This document shows positions 37,791-47,364 of a stretch of 64,000 bases of DNA, in pieces. The stretch comes from Anoxybacteroides tepidamans (GTDB taxonomy: Bacteria > Bacillota > Bacilli > Bacillales > Anoxybacillaceae), in contig NZ_JACHEP010000006.1 of assembly GCF_014201465.1 (NCBI RefSeq), positions 59,706 to 123,705 of the forward strand, written 5' to 3'. Each line of letters opens with the position of its first letter. Within the stretch, counting starts at the first letter, position 1. The notes beneath the pieces were generated by a model that had not been told where the DNA came from, did no database searches, and worked only from the letters and a program-made list of their open reading frames with translations. The translations under genes and the position numbers were made by a program.

Positions 37791-38504
37791 ATGAGCAAAA
37801 AAGTGTTAGTAGTAGATGATGAACCGTCCATTGTGACGCTGTTACAGTACAATTTGGAACAAGCAGGGTTTGAAGTCATTACGGCGAATGATGGAGAAGA
37901 AGGGATGAAAAAAGCGATTCGCGAGCAGCCGGACTTGATGATTCTCGATTTAATGTTGCCGAAAATGGACGGCATCGAAGTATGCAAGCAATTACGGCTG
38001 CAAAAAATGATGACACCGATTTTAATGTTAACGGCAAAAGATGACGAATTTGACAAAGTACTCGGCTTGGAACTTGGCGCTGATGATTATATGACAAAGC
38101 CATTTAGCCCGCGGGAAGTGTTAGCGCGCATCAAAGCCATTTTGCGGCGCATTCAGTCACAACCTGTACAAGAGGAAAAAGAAGAACATAGCAAGATTGT
38201 TATCGGTGATTTAGAAATTTTCCCCGATCATTATGAAGCGTATTTTAATGGAGAACGGCTTGAATTAACGCCGAAAGAATTTGAACTTCTTGTCTACTTA
38301 GCCAAACATAAGGGACGTGTACTGACGCGCGATCAATTGTTAAGCGCTGTATGGAACTACGACTTTGCCGGTGACACGCGCATTGTCGATGTGCACATCA
38401 GTCATTTGCGTGAGAAAATTGAACAAAATACAAAAAAACCATTATATATTAAAACCATTCGCGGATTAGGCTATAAGCTTGAGGAGCCAAAAAACGATGA
38501 CTAG
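37791..38504 (+). CDS. phoP: Phosphate response regulator PhoP
   Basis: 237 residues. Receiver domain with acidic pocket DDEPS, phosphorylation Asp in LMILDLMLPKMDG and lysine in TKPFSPRE, followed by an OmpR-type winged helix (about 135-235, LTPKEFELLVYLAKHKGRV). It controls phosphate-starvation genes. The ATG at 37791 follows GGAGGAG; the open frame begins at 37779. Its end overlaps phoR by 8 nt. Confidence 0.95.
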   Translation: MSKKVLVVDDEPSIVTLLQYNLEQAGFEVITANDGEEGMKKAIREQPDLMILDLMLPKMDGIEVCKQLRLQKMMTPILMLTAKDDEFDKVLGLELGADDYMTKPFSPREVLARIKAILRRIQSQPVQEEKEEHSKIVIGDLEIFPDHYEAYFNGERLELTPKEFELLVYLAKHKGRVLTRDQLLSAVWNYDFAGDTRIVDVHISHLREKIEQNTKKPLYIKTIRGLGYKLEEPKNDD

Positions 38505-40245
38505 TTTCCGTTCACGGCTTTTGTTTGCGCTTGTTTCTTTAATCGTGACTGTGCTCATTTGCCTCGGGATATTGTTAGGGCAATTATTTAAAGATTTTTA
38601 TTTAGAAACGATGAATAAGCGCATTGAAAAAGAGGCGAAAATGATCGCTCTTTTACTTGAGAGGGAGACGGTTGATGCGGTTCGCCCGCAAATCACCGAC
38701 ATGAGCGAAACGCTGTCATCACGCATCACCGTGCTTGATCACCAAGAGCGGACATTGTTAGATACGGGGCGTATCGCGAATATTAGCGATGATGCGCATG
38801 AACAAATCGTGCGCGATATTTTGCATAGCAAAAAAACGAATAATCTTTCAATTATCGAAGAAAAGAAGGATGTGTATTATTATATTGTTCCGTTTTCACA
38901 GCACGGAAAAGATGTAGGATACGTGATTTTAAGCACCCCTGTCAATTCGTTAAAGAAGATTAACCAGCAAATTTGGGGTGTGCTTGTTAGCAGTTTAGGA
39001 ACAGCGTTAGTTGTCATTATTTTGTTGGGGCTCAAAATTGCGGATCAATATATGAAACCGATTGAAGCGGCGACAAAGGTAGCTTTTGAACTGGCGAGAG
39101 GAAATTATAAAGCGCGGGTATATGAAACACCTAGTGATGAAACAGGAATGCTTAGCCATTCGATTAACATTTTGGCCCGCAATTTGCAGGAAATGAGCAA
39201 AATACAAGAAATGCAAACGGATCGCTTGCATACGCTTATTGAAAATGTCGGCAGCGGCTTAATTTTGATCGACAGCCGCGGCTATATTAACTTGGTGAAT
39301 CGGGCATACAAGGAAATTTTTCATATCCGTCCTGCTGATTATTTGCACCGGCTGTATACAGAGGCGTTTGTTCATAAAGAGATCGTCAAGCTTGTCGACG
39401 AAATTTTTATGAAAGAAACAAAAGTCCGAAAGCAGCTCGTCTTGACGGTGGATATTGAACGGAAACATTTTGAAGTATACGGTGCCCCCATTATCGGTAC
39501 AAACGATGAATGGAAAGGAATTGTTCTCGTTTTCCATGACATTACCGAACTGAAAAAACTTGAGCAAATGCGAAAAGATTTTGTGGCGAATGTATCGCAC
39601 GAATTGAAAACGCCGATCACGTCGATTAAAGGATTCGCCGAAACGTTATTAGATGGAGCAATGAAAGATGAGCGGGCATTGGAACATTTTTTATCAATCA
39701 TTTTGAAAGAAAGCGAGCGGCTGCAAAGTTTAATTCAAGATTTGCTAGATTTATCGAAAATGGAGCAGCAAGGATTCCAATTGCACATTGAAAATGTCAA
39801 TATGACACAACTTCTTGAAGAGCTGATCGTCATGTTTAATGGAAAGGCTGAAGAAAAAAATATTGAATTGCAATTGAATGCTTCGAAGCCAGTATATGTT
39901 GCAGGAGATAGCAACCGGCTCAAGCAAATATTTATTAATTTAATTACAAACGCTCTTACGTATACGCCAAAAGATGGAAGTGTAGAAGTTCACGTCGAAG
40001 AACAAAGCGATGAAGTGCTCGTTCATGTCAAAGATACAGGAATCGGCATTGAAGCAAAGGAAATTCCGCGCATTTTTGAGCGGTTTTATCGTGTCGATAA
40101 GGCGAGAAGCCGCAATTCTGGCGGAACGGGATTGGGTCTTGCCATCGTCAAACATTTAGTTGAAGCCCATCACGGCTACATTACTGTCAAAAGCCGAGTT
40201 GGAAAAGGGACGACATTTACCGTTCATTTTCCGAAAGAAGGGTAG
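38497..40245 (+). CDS. phoR: Sensor histidine kinase PhoR
   Basis: 582 residues. Membrane helices at about 8-30 and 160-180 flank an extracytoplasmic domain. HAMP (about 185-235), PAS (about 245-345), HisKA with FVANVSHELKTPITSI, and an HATPase domain with NLITNAL, DTGIGI and GGTGLGLAI follow. It phosphorylates PhoP under phosphate limitation. The ATG at 38497 lies within the phoP end, 9 nt after GAGGAGCC. Confidence 0.95.
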   Translation: MTSFRSRLLFALVSLIVTVLICLGILLGQLFKDFYLETMNKRIEKEAKMIALLLERETVDAVRPQITDMSETLSSRITVLDHQERTLLDTGRIANISDDAHEQIVRDILHSKKTNNLSIIEEKKDVYYYIVPFSQHGKDVGYVILSTPVNSLKKINQQIWGVLVSSLGTALVVIILLGLKIADQYMKPIEAATKVAFELARGNYKARVYETPSDETGMLSHSINILARNLQEMSKIQEMQTDRLHTLIENVGSGLILIDSRGYINLVNRAYKEIFHIRPADYLHRLYTEAFVHKEIVKLVDEIFMKETKVRKQLVLTVDIERKHFEVYGAPIIGTNDEWKGIVLVFHDITELKKLEQMRKDFVANVSHELKTPITSIKGFAETLLDGAMKDERALEHFLSIILKESERLQSLIQDLLDLSKMEQQGFQLHIENVNMTQLLEELIVMFNGKAEEKNIELQLNASKPVYVAGDSNRLKQIFINLITNALTYTPKDGSVEVHVEEQSDEVLVHVKDTGIGIEAKEIPRIFERFYRVDKARSRNSGGTGLGLAIVKHLVEAHHGYITVKSRVGKGTTFTVHFPKEG

Positions 40246-40340
40246 ATTTACAAAATGTTAACATCCCCTTTACGCTTCATTCATAAACGTTTGTTACGAT
40301 AAGTAGTGAAAAACCCCTTCATCCAAGGAGCCAACCCTTG

Positions 40341-40378
40341 AAAAGACGAGAACGAAAAAATGTTCTCGTCTTTTTTTC
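40341..40378 (+). terminator. Terminator after phoR
   Basis: Perfect stem AAAAGACGAGAAC / GTTCTCGTCTTTT and a T tail. Confidence 0.93.
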
Positions 40379-40435
40379 ATTAATGTTACTAGCCGTGATA
40401 CAATAAAGGTAAGATGATTGAAGGAGGGACAATAT

Positions 40436-43069
40436 TTGAAGAAAAAATTGGTGCTGGTCGACGGCAACAGCATTGCTTACCGGGCGTTTTTCGCCTTGCC
40501 GCTTTTACATAACGACAAAGGGGTTCATACGAACGCAATTTACGGATTTACGATGATGTTAATGAAAATTTTAGCCGAAGAGCAGCCGACGCATATGTTG
40601 GTGGCATTTGATGCTGGGAAAACGACGTTTCGGCATGAGACGTTCGAAGAATATAAAGGAGGAAGACAAAAAACCCCGCCGGAATTGTCGGAACAATTTC
40701 CGTTATTGCGCAAGCTGCTAGAGGCGTATCAAATTCGTTCATATGAACTGGATAACTATGAAGCGGATGATATTATCGGTACGCTATGCGCCGAAGCGGA
40801 AAAAGAAGGGTTTGAAGTGAAAGTCATCTCAGGAGACCGCGATTTAACGCAACTTGCTTCGGAATATGTGACGGTCGATATTACGAAAAAAGGAATTACC
40901 GATGTCGAGTCATATACGCCTCAGACGATACTAGAAAAATATGGGCTAACGCCAAAACAAATCATCGATTTAAAAGGATTGATGGGAGATGCATCCGACA
41001 ACATTCCGGGAGTGCCGGGGGTTGGTGAAAAAACGGCGTTAAAGCTATTAAAAGAATTTGGAACGGTCGAGCAGATCCTTGAATCACTTGAAAAAGTAAA
41101 CGGAAAAAAAGTAAAAGAAAACCTCGAACAACATCGCGATCTAGCTCTTATCAGTAAGCAGTTAGCGACGATTTTGCGTGACGCACCGCTTGACATTACA
41201 TTGGAAGATACGAAATATGAAGGATACGATCTCGACAAGGTGACCGCTCTGTTTAAAGAGCTTGGGTTTAACTCGCTGCTAGGAAAAATTGCTGCAAAAG
41301 AACAGGAAGAAGAAACGGCCGATTTAGCGACGATTCAATATGCTATTGTCCGGGAAATCACCGATTCGATGCTGACAGACGAAGCGTCCCTTGTGGTTGA
41401 AGTGCTTGAAGCGAACTATCATAAAGCTCCGATCGTTGGATTTGCGCTCGCGAATAAAAAAGGGAACTTTTTTATTCCGACGGATGTCGCGTTATCCTCT
41501 TCACTTTTTAAACAATGGCTTGAAGATGAGCGGAAGAAAAAAAGCGTATTCGATGCCAAACGAGCGATCGTTGCTTTAAAATGGCGAGGGGTCGAGATGA
41601 AAGGAATCGATTTTGATTTGCTCATCGCCTCATACCTTTTAAATCCATCGCAATCGACGGAAGATATTGCTTCCGTTGCAAAAACGAAGCAATATACGAA
41701 CGTGCAACCTGACGAAGCGGTTTACGGCAAAGGAGCAAAACAAAAAGTGCCGGATGAACAGACGCTGGCAGAACATCTTGTCCGGAAAGCGATAGCGATT
41801 CGCGCTTTAAAGCAAGAATTCATTGCGGATTTAAAAGAAAATGAGCAATATTCATTGTTTACCGAATTAGAATTGCCGCTGACCGTCATTTTAGCAGAAA
41901 TGGAATTTATTGGGGTAAAAGTAGATGTTCAACGGCTCAATGACATGGGAAAAGAGCTTCATGAACAGTTAAAAGCGCTCGAACAAGAAATTTACCAATT
42001 AGCAGGACAGGAATTTAATATTAATTCTCCGAAACAATTAGGCGTCATTTTATTTGAAAAGCTGCAATTGCCGGCTATGAAAAAAACGAAAACGGGCTAT
42101 TCGACATCGGCGGATGTGTTAGAGAAACTTGCGCCGCATCACGAAATTGTCGAGAAAATTTTACATTATCGCCAACTTGGCAAACTGCAATCGACATATG
42201 TGGAAGGGTTGCTGAAAGTCACGCATCCCGATACGAACAAAGTTCATACAATTTTCAATCAAGCGTTAACGCAAACAGGGAGATTAAGCTCGACAGAACC
42301 GAATTTGCAAAATATTCCGATTCGCTTGGAAGAAGGCCGGAAAATTCGTCAAGCGTTCGTTCCATCCGAGCCGGATTGGGTCATTTTTGCGGCCGATTAC
42401 TCGCAAATTGAATTGCGCGTTCTGGCGCATATTGCCAATGACGAAAACTTAATCGAAGCGTTCCGCAACGATTTAGACATTCATACGAAAACGGCGATGG
42501 ATATTTTTCACGTCAGCGCGGAAGAAGTGACGCCGCAAATGCGCCGCCAAGCAAAAGCGGTGAACTTTGGCATTGTGTACGGCATTAGCGATTACGGCTT
42601 ATCGCAAAACTTGAACATTTCCCGCAAAGAAGCGGCACAATTTATTGGGCGGTACTTTGCCAGCTTTCCAGGTGTCAAACAATATATGGAAGATATCGTG
42701 CAACAAGCGAAACAAAAAGGATATGTGACGACGCTTTTACATCGCCGCCGTTACCTTCCGGATATTACAAGCCGCAATTTCAATTTGCGCAGCTTTGCGG
42801 AACGAACGGCGATGAATACGCCGATTCAAGGAAGCGCCGCCGATATTATCAAAAAGGCGATGATCGATTTAGCAGATCGGTTGAAAAAGGAACAGCTGCA
42901 AGCGCGCATTTTATTGCAAGTGCACGATGAGTTGATTTTAGAAACGCCAAAAGCGGAAGTTGAGCGGCTCACAAAGATCGTTCCAGAAGTGATGGAAAAC
43001 GCCATCGAGCTACGCGTGCCGCTTAAGGTGGATTATCATTTCGGATCGACATGGTATGACGCAAAGTAA
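40436..43069 (+). CDS. polA: DNA polymerase I
   Basis: 877 residues, matching G. stearothermophilus Pol I. The N-terminal 5'-3' exonuclease (about 1-290) contains NYEADDIIGTL and GVPGVGEKTA. The middle proofreading-like domain lacks the catalytic carboxylates: the exo I region reads SLVVEVLEANYHKAPIVG instead of a D-x-E motif. The polymerase domain has ADYSQIELRVLAHI, RRQAKAVNFGIVYGIS and LQVHDEL. TTG start at 40436 after AAGGAGGG. It processes Okazaki fragments and fills repair gaps. Confidence 0.97.
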   Translation: MKKKLVLVDGNSIAYRAFFALPLLHNDKGVHTNAIYGFTMMLMKILAEEQPTHMLVAFDAGKTTFRHETFEEYKGGRQKTPPELSEQFPLLRKLLEAYQIRSYELDNYEADDIIGTLCAEAEKEGFEVKVISGDRDLTQLASEYVTVDITKKGITDVESYTPQTILEKYGLTPKQIIDLKGLMGDASDNIPGVPGVGEKTALKLLKEFGTVEQILESLEKVNGKKVKENLEQHRDLALISKQLATILRDAPLDITLEDTKYEGYDLDKVTALFKELGFNSLLGKIAAKEQEEETADLATIQYAIVREITDSMLTDEASLVVEVLEANYHKAPIVGFALANKKGNFFIPTDVALSSSLFKQWLEDERKKKSVFDAKRAIVALKWRGVEMKGIDFDLLIASYLLNPSQSTEDIASVAKTKQYTNVQPDEAVYGKGAKQKVPDEQTLAEHLVRKAIAIRALKQEFIADLKENEQYSLFTELELPLTVILAEMEFIGVKVDVQRLNDMGKELHEQLKALEQEIYQLAGQEFNINSPKQLGVILFEKLQLPAMKKTKTGYSTSADVLEKLAPHHEIVEKILHYRQLGKLQSTYVEGLLKVTHPDTNKVHTIFNQALTQTGRLSSTEPNLQNIPIRLEEGRKIRQAFVPSEPDWVIFAADYSQIELRVLAHIANDENLIEAFRNDLDIHTKTAMDIFHVSAEEVTPQMRRQAKAVNFGIVYGISDYGLSQNLNISRKEAAQFIGRYFASFPGVKQYMEDIVQQAKQKGYVTTLLHRRRYLPDITSRNFNLRSFAERTAMNTPIQGSAADIIKKAMIDLADRLKKEQLQARILLQVHDELILETPKAEVERLTKIVPEVMENAIELRVPLKVDYHFGSTWYDAK

Positions 43070-43084
43070 AGGAAGGGATTGACA

Positions 43085-43909
43085 ATGCCAGAATTGCCAG
43101 AGGTCGAAACCGTCAGACGGATGCTCATTCCATTAACCGTCGGCAAAACGATTCAAGATATAAAAGTATTTTGGCCGAATATTATCAAACGACCGGACGA
43201 TGTAGCCATGTTTGCAGAGATGTTAAAAGGACAGAGCATCCGTACGGTCGAACGTCGTGGGAAATTTTTGAAATTTGTTTTAACAGAACATGTTCTCATT
43301 TCCCATTTGCGCATGGAGGGGCGCTATCTTTTGCAAACAACTGGTATGCCAGTTGAACCGCATACACATGTTATTTTTCAATTTACGGATGGAACAGAAT
43401 TGCGGTATCGTGATGTGCGGAAATTTGGCACGATGCACGTGTTTCGAATAGGTGAGGAAGACGAGCATCTTCCCTTATCACAATTAGGTCCAGAGCCGTT
43501 TTCACCATCGTTCACACCTGAATTGTTGATGACCAAACTTCAAAAAACGAATCGAAAAATAAAAAATGTGCTTCTTGATCAAACCGTTGTCGCCGGAATT
43601 GGCAACATTTACGCCGATGAAGTATTGTTTCGTGCGAAAGTCCATCCGGAACGCATTGCTTCCTCGATAAAAACGGAAGAAGTTGAGCGTCTTCATCAGG
43701 AAATAATTGTTACATTACAAGAAGCGGTCGAAAAAGGGGGCAGCACCGTCCGAACGTATGTGAATACGCAAGGAGAAGCAGGAACATTTCAACTGCAATT
43801 GTTTGTCTATGGCCGCAAAGGAGAGCCGTGCAAACGATGCGGCCATCCTGTGCAAAAAATCACGGTCGCTGGCCGCGGCACTCATTATTGCGAACAGTGC
43901 CAACAGTAA
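43085..43909 (+). CDS. mutM: Formamidopyrimidine-DNA glycosylase
   Basis: 274 residues. It removes 8-oxoguanine and FapyG and nicks the DNA. The catalytic N-terminal Pro2-Glu3 is in [12 protein letters not shown], a lysine lies in the RRGKFLKF loop, and the C-terminal zinc finger has CKRCGHPV and HYCEQCQQ. The ATG at 43085 (not the upstream TTG 43079) gives the required Pro at position 2. It is 15 nt after polA, in operon with coaE. Confidence 0.97.
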   Translation: MPELPEVETVRRMLIPLTVGKTIQDIKVFWPNIIKRPDDVAMFAEMLKGQSIRTVERRGKFLKFVLTEHVLISHLRMEGRYLLQTTGMPVEPHTHVIFQFTDGTELRYRDVRKFGTMHVFRIGEEDEHLPLSQLGPEPFSPSFTPELLMTKLQKTNRKIKNVLLDQTVVAGIGNIYADEVLFRAKVHPERIASSIKTEEVERLHQEIIVTLQEAVEKGGSTVRTYVNTQGEAGTFQLQLFVYGRKGEPCKRCGHPVQKITVAGRGTHYCEQCQQ

Positions 43910-43928
43910 AGGCAAGGAGGGAGAGGAA

Positions 43929-44528
43929 ATGGCGCTGACGATCGGCTTAACGGGCGGGATTGCGAGCGGAAAAAGCACAGTGGCGCACATGCTAAGGGAA
44001 CTTCGTATTCCTGTTATTGATGCAGATGTCATAGCTCGGGAAGTCGTAGAGATTGGGGAAGAAGCGTACGGGCAAATTATCGAAACGTTTGGAAACGGCA
44101 TTCTTCAAGAAAACGGCGCAATCGACCGCGCGAGGCTAGGAGCGATCGTTTTTCATGATGAAGAAAAACGGAAGCAACTGAACGCTATCGTTCATCCAGC
44201 TGTTCGAAAAAAAATGATGGCACAAAAAGAAGCATATATCAAAAGCGGTGAAGAGACGGTCGTTCTTGATATTCCGCTTTTACTTGAAAGCAAGCTCACC
44301 CATCTTGTCGACAAAATTATGGTCGTATATGTGGACGAATCCGTTCAGTTAGAGCGACTGATGAAGCGGAATGGATTTTCTCGGGAAGAGGCAATTGCTC
44401 GAATTCGCTCACAAATGCCGTTATCAGAAAAAATCGCTTATGCCGATGCTGTCATTGATAATAATGGAACGATCGAAAAAACGCGAGAGCAACTACTGCA
44501 TATTTTAACAACATGGAGCGTCCTATAA
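43929..44528 (+). CDS. coaE: Dephospho-CoA kinase
   Basis: 199 residues. The Walker A motif GGIASGKST near the N-terminus and [10 protein letters not shown] are typical. It phosphorylates dephospho-CoA to CoA, the final step. The ATG at 43929 follows AAGGAGGGAGAGG; the open frame starts at 43803 inside mutM without support. Many bacilli carry ytaF between mutM and coaE; here the genes are adjacent (19 nt). Confidence 0.95.
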   Translation: MALTIGLTGGIASGKSTVAHMLRELRIPVIDADVIAREVVEIGEEAYGQIIETFGNGILQENGAIDRARLGAIVFHDEEKRKQLNAIVHPAVRKKMMAQKEAYIKSGEETVVLDIPLLLESKLTHLVDKIMVVYVDESVQLERLMKRNGFSREEAIARIRSQMPLSEKIAYADAVIDNNGTIEKTREQLLHILTTWSVL

Positions 44529-44548
44529 AATAGGACGTCTTTTTTTAT
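44519..44548 (+). terminator. Terminator overlapping the coaE stop codon
   Basis: Stem CGTCCTAT / ATAGGACG with AAA loop, then seven T residues. Confidence 0.9.
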
Positions 44549-44582
44549 TTTTCGTATGATTTTCTCTACACAAATCACTAAA

Positions 44583-44629
44583 ATATGTTATACTAATTAT
44601 ACGGAAATGAGATTATTAGTATAACATAT
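44583..44629 (+). promoter_or_regulatory. Paired CcpN-type operators at the gapB promoter
   Basis: ATATGTTATACTAAT (44583-44597) and its exact reverse complement (44615-44629) flank 17 bp. Each contains TATGTTATACT, which fits the CcpN consensus TRTGHYATAYW as I recall it. The first copy covers a TATACT -10 (44589-44594). CcpN represses gapB and pckA during glycolytic growth in B. subtilis. Confidence 0.75.
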
Positions 44630-44649
44630 ATTTGAGAGGAGAAAATTTA

Positions 44650-45678
44650 ATGAAAGCGAAAGTAGCGATTAATGGGTTTGGACGAATTGGGCGAATGGTG
44701 TTCCGAAATGCCATTGATGCACAAAACTTAGAGATCGTTGCAGTGAATGCGAGCTATCCGGCGGAAACGTTGGCTCATTTAATAAAATATGATTCCAATC
44801 ATGGAAAATTCGATGGAGAAGTCGTAGCGCTTGAAGACGGGCTGCTTGTGAACGGAAAAAAAGTAAAACTATTGAATTCACGCGATCCGAAAGAACTTCC
44901 ATGGAAGGAGTTGGGCATTGACATTGTCATTGAAGCGACCGGAAAATTTAATTCGAAAGAAAAAGCGAGCCTTCATTTAGAGGGGGGAGCAAAACGGGTG
45001 ATTTTAACGGCGCCGGGCAAAAATGAAGATGTGACGATCGTGATGGGGGTCAATGAAGACATGCTCGACGTTGACCAACATTTCATCATTTCGAACGCTT
45101 CCTGCACAACGAACTGTTTAGCGCCGGTCGTCAAAGTGTTAGATGAAGCGTTTGGCATTGAAAACGGACTCATGACAACTGTTCATGCGTATACAAATGA
45201 CCAAAAAAATATCGACAATCCGCACAAAGACTTGCGCCGTGCCCGTTCTTGCGCGCAATCGATTATCCCGACGACAACGGGAGCAGCGAAAGCATTATCG
45301 TTAGTGTTGCCGCACTTAAAAGGGAAATTGCACGGAATGGCGCTTCGCGTTCCGACGCCAAATGTATCACTAGTTGATTTAGTCGTTGACCTTAAGAGAA
45401 ACGTAACGGTCGAAGAAGTAAATGAAGCGTTTATTCGTGCGGCGAATGGTCCGTTAAAAGGCATTCTCGATTTTACAACCGAACCGCTCGTTTCGATTGA
45501 TTTTAATACAAATCCGCATTCGGCGATTATTGACGGTCTCTCAACGATGGTGATGGAAGGACGAAAAGTGAAAGTGCTCGCTTGGTACGATAACGAATGG
45601 GGCTATTCTTGCCGCGTCGTCGATTTAGCGAACTTAGTTGCTAACAAAATGATAGAAAAAATGAAAGTAAATGCATAA
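44650..45678 (+). CDS. gapB: Glyceraldehyde-3-phosphate dehydrogenase, gluconeogenic type
   Basis: 342 residues. The catalytic cysteine is in SNASCTTNC and the Rossmann motif is INGFGRIGRMVFR. Its place between coaE and speD and the CcpN-like operators identify it as GapB, which prefers NADP and works in the gluconeogenic direction. The ATG at 44650 follows GAGAGGAG. Confidence 0.95.
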   Translation: MKAKVAINGFGRIGRMVFRNAIDAQNLEIVAVNASYPAETLAHLIKYDSNHGKFDGEVVALEDGLLVNGKKVKLLNSRDPKELPWKELGIDIVIEATGKFNSKEKASLHLEGGAKRVILTAPGKNEDVTIVMGVNEDMLDVDQHFIISNASCTTNCLAPVVKVLDEAFGIENGLMTTVHAYTNDQKNIDNPHKDLRRARSCAQSIIPTTTGAAKALSLVLPHLKGKLHGMALRVPTPNVSLVDLVVDLKRNVTVEEVNEAFIRAANGPLKGILDFTTEPLVSIDFNTNPHSAIIDGLSTMVMEGRKVKVLAWYDNEWGYSCRVVDLANLVANKMIEKMKVNA

Positions 45679-45683
45679 TTTCT

Positions 45684-45715
45684 AAAAAGCGCTGATCAAA
45701 GGTCAGCGTTTTTCT
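45684..45715 (+). terminator. Terminator after gapB
   Basis: Stem CGCTGATC / GGTCAGCG with wobble, followed by TTTTTCTCATTTT. Confidence 0.8.
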
Positions 45716-45742
45716 CATTTTAGAAAAAAATCAAAAAGTGTA

Positions 45743-45771
45743 TTGCAAAAAAAAAATAAACAAAGTATACT
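45743..45771 (+). promoter_or_regulatory. SigA promoter of speD
   Basis: TTGCAA (45743-45748), 17 bp, TATACT (45766-45771). It predicts a leader of about 147 nt before speD. Confidence 0.8.
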
Positions 45772-45782
45772 ATGTTTCGTGA

Positions 45783-45880
45783 ACTTCTTACACGCACGGT
45801 AATGTGACTACTTAAAGGGTTAGGACCTCTTTGGACTAACTTTCCCCCGTGGTAGTTATACATGCCATTATGCAAAAGAA
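45783..45880 (+). promoter_or_regulatory. Structured 5' leader of speD, candidate regulatory RNA
   Basis: Within the leader, GGTAATGTGACTAC can pair with GTAGTTATACATGCC, enclosing an inner stem AAAGGGTTAG / CTAACTTT. An alternative helix CACGG / CCGTG uses overlapping bases, so two exclusive folds are possible. No terminator hairpin with a T tract lies before the ATG, so any control would be translational or by stability. I do not recognise a known riboswitch class. Confidence 0.5.
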
Positions 45881-45925
45881 ATTCATGTTTATTTTTTGGA
45901 AAATTTGTTAAAGGGGGATTTTTTG

Positions 45926-46300
45926 ATGGACACAATGGGTCGTCACGTTATCTCAGAATTATGGGGATGCGATTTTGATAAGCTGAATGACATGGAATTT
46001 ATTGAAAAAACATTTGTTGATGCAGCCTTGAAATCTGGCGCGGAAATTCGGGAAGTGGCATTCCATAAGTTTGCGCCGCAAGGAGTAAGTGGAGTCGTCA
46101 TTATTTCTGAATCGCATTTAACGATTCACAGCTTTCCAGAACATGGATATGCTAGCATTGACGTTTATACTTGTGGAAATTTAGATCCAACGATTGCAGC
46201 GGATTACATCGCTGAAGCGTTAGGGGCGCAAACGCGCGAAACGATTGAACTTCCGCGCGGAATGGGTCCGATTGAATTGAAAAATGTAAAAGCTCTGTAA
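45926..46300 (+). CDS. speD: S-adenosylmethionine decarboxylase proenzyme
   Basis: 124 residues. The proenzyme cleaves itself at the serine in [11 protein letters not shown] to form the pyruvoyl cofactor; [10 protein letters not shown] and [16 protein letters not shown] are conserved. It makes decarboxylated SAM for spermidine synthesis. The start [14 protein letters not shown] at 45926 follows AAAGGGGGA. In B. subtilis speD is linked to gapB; here it has its own strong promoter and a structured leader. Confidence 0.96.
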   Translation: MDTMGRHVISELWGCDFDKLNDMEFIEKTFVDAALKSGAEIREVAFHKFAPQGVSGVVIISESHLTIHSFPEHGYASIDVYTCGNLDPTIAADYIAEALGAQTRETIELPRGMGPIELKNVKAL

Positions 46301-46311
46301 ATCATGAAAAC

Positions 46312-46342
46312 AAAAAGAGGTGTCGAGCACACCTCTTTTTTT
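46312..46342 (+). terminator. Terminator after speD
   Basis: Perfect 12-bp stem AAAAAGAGGTGT / ACACCTCTTTTT. Confidence 0.93.
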
Positions 46343-46411
46343 GTATTGTACATATGTAGGCAACAGATGGTATCATAATAATTAAAGAAATGGAGTAAGG
46401 AGCGGCAGAAA

Positions 46412-46810
46412 ATGAGCGTTTGGAGCAAATTAAAATACGCATTGATGAATCATTGTGAAACAAGAGAAAACCATGAAGACGAGCAATTGCGGAGCCGCTA
46501 TTATAAAACAACGAATGCCAATGCTGTAAAGGTCGTGAAAGAACTGATTGAATCTTCCCCTGATTACGAATTGTTATCCGTTTCCGAAGAACGGGGAGAG
46601 TTTAGCGTCACGACACGACGTGGAAAAAAGGCGTTCATTGTCATTACGGTCATTTCCGTTCGTCCATTTGAAACCGCGATTGACTTTTCCGTCACGACCG
46701 ATACAAACGTATTACCGTTCGATTTTGGCTGGAGCCGCTGCGTCATTTTGGATTTGTACGAAAAACTGGACAAGCGCTTGCCGTATATCGGTTCTGGAAT
46801 CAATGGATAA
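46412..46810 (+). CDS. Uncharacterised cytosolic protein, 132 residues
   Basis: I do not recognise a domain with known function. The N-terminal half is charged (NHCETRENHEDEQLRSRYYK) and the rest is predicted beta-rich (GEFSVTTRRGKKAFIVITVI, AIDFSVTTDTNVLPFDFGW), with no signal or membrane helix. It starts with a clear AAGGAGCGG site 9 nt before the ATG and ends 32 nt before nrdR, so co-transcription is likely. A link to ribonucleotide reductase control is possible only by position. Confidence 0.8.
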   Translation: MSVWSKLKYALMNHCETRENHEDEQLRSRYYKTTNANAVKVVKELIESSPDYELLSVSEERGEFSVTTRRGKKAFIVITVISVRPFETAIDFSVTTDTNVLPFDFGWSRCVILDLYEKLDKRLPYIGSGING

Positions 46811-46842
46811 ACCGACGACTATGAAAAAACGGAGTGGTTTTT

Positions 46843-47304
46843 ATGAAATGTCCATCTTGCCATCATAACGGTACGAGGGTGCTTGATTCGCGCCCTGTCG
46901 ATGAAGGGCGTTCGATTCGCCGCAGAAGAGAATGCGAACAATGCCATTATCGGTTCACTACGTTTGAAAAAGTGGAAGAAATGCCGTTGATTGTTGTGAA
47001 AAAAGAAGGGACGCGGGAAGAGTTTAGTCAGGAAAAAATATTACGCGGGCTGATTAAAGCATGTGAAAAACGGCCGGTCGCGCTCGAACAGCTTGAACAA
47101 ATCACGCAAGAAATTGAAAGGGAATTGCGCAATCGTGGAGTCGCCGAAGTCAAAAGCGAAACGATCGGCGAAATGGTCATGGAGCGGCTCTCAAAAGTCG
47201 ACGAAGTGGCGTACGTCCGCTTTGCGTCAGTTTATCGGCAATTTAAAGATTTAAATGTGTTTATCGAAGAATTGAAAGAACTGATTAAAAAGGAACAGCG
47301 TTAA
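46843..47304 (+). CDS. nrdR: Transcriptional repressor NrdR
   Basis: 153 residues. The N-terminal zinc ribbon (CPSC ... CEQC) binds NrdR boxes, and the ATP-cone domain (about 48-138) senses ATP and dATP. It represses ribonucleotide reductase genes when dNTPs are plentiful. The start at 46843 (MKCPSC) is the family start; the frame opens at 46834. In B. subtilis it precedes dnaB, as here. Confidence 0.96.
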   Translation: MKCPSCHHNGTRVLDSRPVDEGRSIRRRRECEQCHYRFTTFEKVEEMPLIVVKKEGTREEFSQEKILRGLIKACEKRPVALEQLEQITQEIERELRNRGVAEVKSETIGEMVMERLSKVDEVAYVRFASVYRQFKDLNVFIEELKELIKKEQR

Positions 47305-47340
47305 AGGGCTTACTCGGTTATACGGACAAGCCCTTTTTTT
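47303..47340 (+). terminator. Terminator after nrdR
   Basis: Stem AAAGGGCTT / AAGCCCTTT with a 16-nt loop and T tail. Confidence 0.85.
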
Positions 47341-47364
47341 AGTCTATTGAGGAAGGTCGATAGC

